NCBI GenBank assembly: GCA_030621455.1
Contig: JAUXHQ010000082.1
Coordinates: 1 to 7,542 of the forward strand
Direction: 5' to 3'
From: Deltaproteobacteria bacterium
GTDB lineage: Bacteria > Desulfobacterota > UBA8473
Length of the DNA stretch: 7,542 nt
Under the pieces are notes generated by a model. It had not been told where the DNA came from. It did no database searches and saw only the letters and a list, made by a program, of their open reading frames with translations. Numbering within the stretch: position 1 is the stretch's first letter; every line of letters begins with the position of its first letter. Positions 5,707-7,542 of this stretch are shown piece after piece. The position numbers and the translations under genes were made by a program.

Positions 5707-7381
5707 CTAAGACCCCCTCCTCAAATGGCGACTTCCGGTAATCCCACGGTTCCCAGCTTAGACCACGGGCTGTTCGTATAGTACCCATAATTTCCTCCAC
5801 AGTTGCCTTTCCTTCAACGGCATCGATGATATGTGGCATGAGGTTCTCATTTTCTCCTTTTTTTGCTGCTTTATGCAGTTTCTTGATTGAACGTTTTACC
5901 CTCTCGTAATCCCTGGTGGCCTTGAGCTTTTTGACCCGTTCAAGCTGCCTTTCCTCTGTCTCAGGTGGAATGCGTAACAGCCCCCCATAGGACGAGTTAT
6001 CTTCTTCCCGGGGAATAGTCATGTAATTCACCCCGACAATTAAACGCTCACCGTTTTCTATGTCTTTCTGGTATTGTGAATTCCCTTCTTCTATTTGTCT
6101 ATCCACCCAACCCTTCTTAAGCGCTTCAATAAACCCTCCCATTCCTTCTATCTCATTCAATACGTGAGTTGCCCTTTCCTCCATCTTGTTTGTCAGGTCT
6201 TCGATATAGTATGAACCTCCGAGGGGGTCAACAACCGCTGCCACACCGGTTTCCTGAGCGATAATCCCCTGAATGGCTAAAGCGTTTCTCTGGGCCTCTT
6301 CTGTAGCCAAAGATACCGGTTCAACAAATGTAGTGGTGAAGATCGACTGAGCGCCGGACAACACGGCTCCCAATGTTTCAAAGGCAGTCCGGGCAATATT
6401 ATTCAGTAGTTGCTGGGGAACAAGTGAATGTCCCGCCGACTGAACAGCAAACCTAAACTGCCATGATCTATGGTCTTTCGCTTCATATTTTTCCCGTACC
6501 ATTTTGGCCCACATCCTGCGCATTGCTCTAAATTTGGCCACTTCTTCAAAGATATCGATGCCCGTACTACAATAAAATGACATTCTCCGTGCCACATCAT
6601 CTATATCCATTCCCCGCGCCAGACAACCGTCGAAGTATGCGGACGCAATCGCCAACCCAAAGGCTATCTCCTGAGGAGCATCTATACCATATTCCCTTAT
6701 ATTATAACACGAAGACACATAAGCAGCATGCCATACCGGCATATTCTCCGCACAATACGCCACGAGATCGCCCCAAATTTTTACCCCGAATTCCGGTGGA
6801 TTGACTTCTTTCGAATAGCAAACATGGCTCATAATCGGATCATTGCTGATTGTACCTCGCAATTTGGCTATATCTATACCTCTTTTCCGGGCAACTACAA
6901 TATATTGTGCGAGGACCACGGGACTAACTATTGAAGCGCAGAGTAGCGTTGTGCTTATTTTTTCCAGGGGAATGCCATCCATCAAGTCTTCCATATCTTC
7001 TACCGAGCACAACGGAACCCCGCTAACGCCTATTTCTCCCCTTGCCAGGGGGTGATCGGAATCGATTCCGTGCATTGTCGGTTGATCACGAAAAACCATC
7101 AAGCCTGTATTACCGTGTTCTATTAAAAATTTCATCTGTTTATTCGTATCTTCCGGCGTCCCAAACCCCCATGGCTGACGTCTTGTCCACAGCCTTCCAC
7201 GATACATATTCGGATAAATCCCCCGTGTGTAAGGATACTTTCCAGGTTCACCGATGTCTTCTTCATAATTGATATCACTTGTGTCTTCGCGTGAATATGT
7301 CTCCTTCAAATCTATCGCGGACCAGCTCTTTGTCCGCTGTACCTTTTCCATGTATCCATGTTTCATGTCTTCTCTTTTCAT
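5699..7381 (-). CDS. Acyl-CoA mutase catalytic (large) subunit, adenosylcobalamin-dependent, divergent active site
   Basis: This 560-aa protein matches the length of IcmA/HcmA-type subunits that lack the B12 domain; that domain is encoded by the next gene. The TIM-barrel landmarks are YPYTRGIYPNMYRG (49-62), GIDSDHP (105-111), DGIPLEKIS (135-143), TISND (177-181), RGMDIDDVARRMSFY (256-270), NNIARTAFE (327-335) and VDPLGGSYY (384-392). The residues that read the substrate differ from known mutases. At the Y-A-G site of methylmalonyl-CoA mutase (Tyr89) there is Pro70-Trp71-Gly72. At Arg207, which is Gln in isobutyryl-CoA and 2-hydroxyisobutyryl-CoA mutases, there is Tyr189. Gln197 becomes Ser179, and His244 of G-Y-H becomes Asn227 (C-Y-N-I-R-E). 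It is therefore clearly an acyl-CoA mutase, but probably not for methylmalonyl-, isobutyryl- or 2-hydroxyisobutyryl-CoA. The residues after about 541 form a short extra tail. The start is supported by AGGAG 7 nt upstream. Confidence 0.93.
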   Translation of the reverse strand: MKREDMKHGYMEKVQRTKSWSAIDLKETYSREDTSDINYEEDIGEPGKYPYTRGIYPNMYRGRLWTRRQPWGFGTPEDTNKQMKFLIEHGNTGLMVFRDQPTMHGIDSDHPLARGEIGVSGVPLCSVEDMEDLMDGIPLEKISTTLLCASIVSPVVLAQYIVVARKRGIDIAKLRGTISNDPIMSHVCYSKEVNPPEFGVKIWGDLVAYCAENMPVWHAAYVSSCYNIREYGIDAPQEIAFGLAIASAYFDGCLARGMDIDDVARRMSFYCSTGIDIFEEVAKFRAMRRMWAKMVREKYEAKDHRSWQFRFAVQSAGHSLVPQQLLNNIARTAFETLGAVLSGAQSIFTTTFVEPVSLATEEAQRNALAIQGIIAQETGVAAVVDPLGGSYYIEDLTNKMEERATHVLNEIEGMGGFIEALKKGWVDRQIEEGNSQYQKDIENGERLIVGVNYMTIPREEDNSSYGGLLRIPPETEERQLERVKKLKATRDYERVKRSIKKLHKAAKKGENENLMPHIIDAVEGKATVEEIMGTIRTARGLSWEPWDYRKSPFEEGVLDD

Positions 7382-7388
7382 TGGTCCT

Positions 7389-7393
7389 CTCCT
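7389..7393 (-). promoter_or_regulatory. Ribosome binding site of the mutase large subunit gene
   Basis: AGGAG on the minus strand with a 7-nt spacer to the ATG at 7381. It selects Met1 over the in-frame Met6 and Met11, which lack such a site. Confidence 0.65.
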
Positions 7394-7404
7394 AAAATTA
7401 GTCG

Positions 7405-7460
7405 ACCTGTGCAGTTGAACAGGATTGCGTTAAGCGTTAAACTTGACCAACTGCACAGGT
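7405..7460. repeat. Perfect 13-bp inverted repeat upstream of the mutase gene, enclosing a tandem heptamer
   Basis: ACCTGTGCAGTTG (7405-7417) and its exact reverse complement CAACTGCACAGGT (7448-7460) enclose 30 nt. Inside lies GCGTTAA twice in tandem (7427-7440). The dyad ends 12 nt before the mutase SD. It could be an operator, a leader-RNA stem, or a miniature mobile repeat. A weak extended -10 (TGC-TAAGAT, 7501-7493, no good -35) upstream would place the dyad in the 5' leader. Confidence 0.7.
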
Positions 7461-7542
7461 GGAAATTACTTGGTCCTTCCGGTCTTCTCATTATCTTAGC
7501 AAAAAAACTTCATCATATTCTCCTTTTCATGGCTCCCCCCCC

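Noticed and set aside
7496..7516. Six-codon frame (MMKFFC) behind AAGGAG at the right edge, a possible leader peptide
   Set aside because: It is too short and too close to the window edge. The same frame is open to the edge, so it may equally be the tail of an upstream gene. There is not enough sequence to decide.
7535..7542. Run of eight C at the right edge
   Set aside because: It could be a contig-end artefact or a real homopolymer; nothing in the window separates the two.

Overview
The window holds seven genes, all on the minus strand, so the gene order runs from high to low coordinates. It reads as a bacterial acyl-CoA degradation locus. The mix of a B12-dependent acyl-CoA mutase, a thiolase with a DUF35/OB-fold partner, an acyl-CoA dehydrogenase, an enoyl-CoA hydratase and a small biotin carrier is typical of anaerobes such as sulfate reducers or syntrophs (Desulfobacterota-like). 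This is an inference from gene content. There is no rRNA or other phylogenetic marker, and strong AAGGAGGT-type ribosome sites do not exclude a Firmicute. No tRNA, rRNA, CRISPR array or intact insertion sequence was seen.

Unit 1 (about 7542 to 5305) starts with a short upstream region carrying a perfect 13-bp dyad. It is followed by the mutase catalytic subunit (560 aa) and its separate cobalamin-binding subunit (133 aa), which overlap by 8 bp. A 337-bp gap follows. It holds a good promoter (TTGACA, 17 bp, TG-extended -10) whose start point is covered by an 18-bp palindrome nearly identical to the Bacillus FadR operator, and then an untranslated leader of roughly 210 nt.

Unit 2 (about 5216 to beyond position 1) encodes, in order, an HMG-CoA-synthase-like protein fused to a Zn-ribbon/OB-fold DUF35 domain, an SCPx-type thiolase, an acyl-CoA dehydrogenase, an enoyl-CoA hydratase and the start of a biotinyl carrier protein cut by the window edge. 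A long inverted repeat lies between the thiolase and dehydrogenase genes. A second promoter resembling the first lies before the hydratase gene.

Taken together, the genes suggest that a branched or substituted acyl-CoA is rearranged by the mutase. It is then oxidised and hydrated by the dehydrogenase and hydratase and cleaved by the thiolase, which probably sits in a complex with the HMGCS/DUF35 protein. The biotin carrier hints at a carboxylation or decarboxylation step encoded downstream. No 3-hydroxyacyl-CoA dehydrogenase is in the window.

The striking points are in the active sites. By hand alignment the mutase lacks the residues that define methylmalonyl-, isobutyryl- and 2-hydroxyisobutyryl-CoA mutases, and the HMGCS domain has lost its Glu and Cys and also its His. 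The dehydrogenase, hydratase and thiolase keep their catalytic residues. The substrate of the pathway therefore cannot be assigned and may be new.
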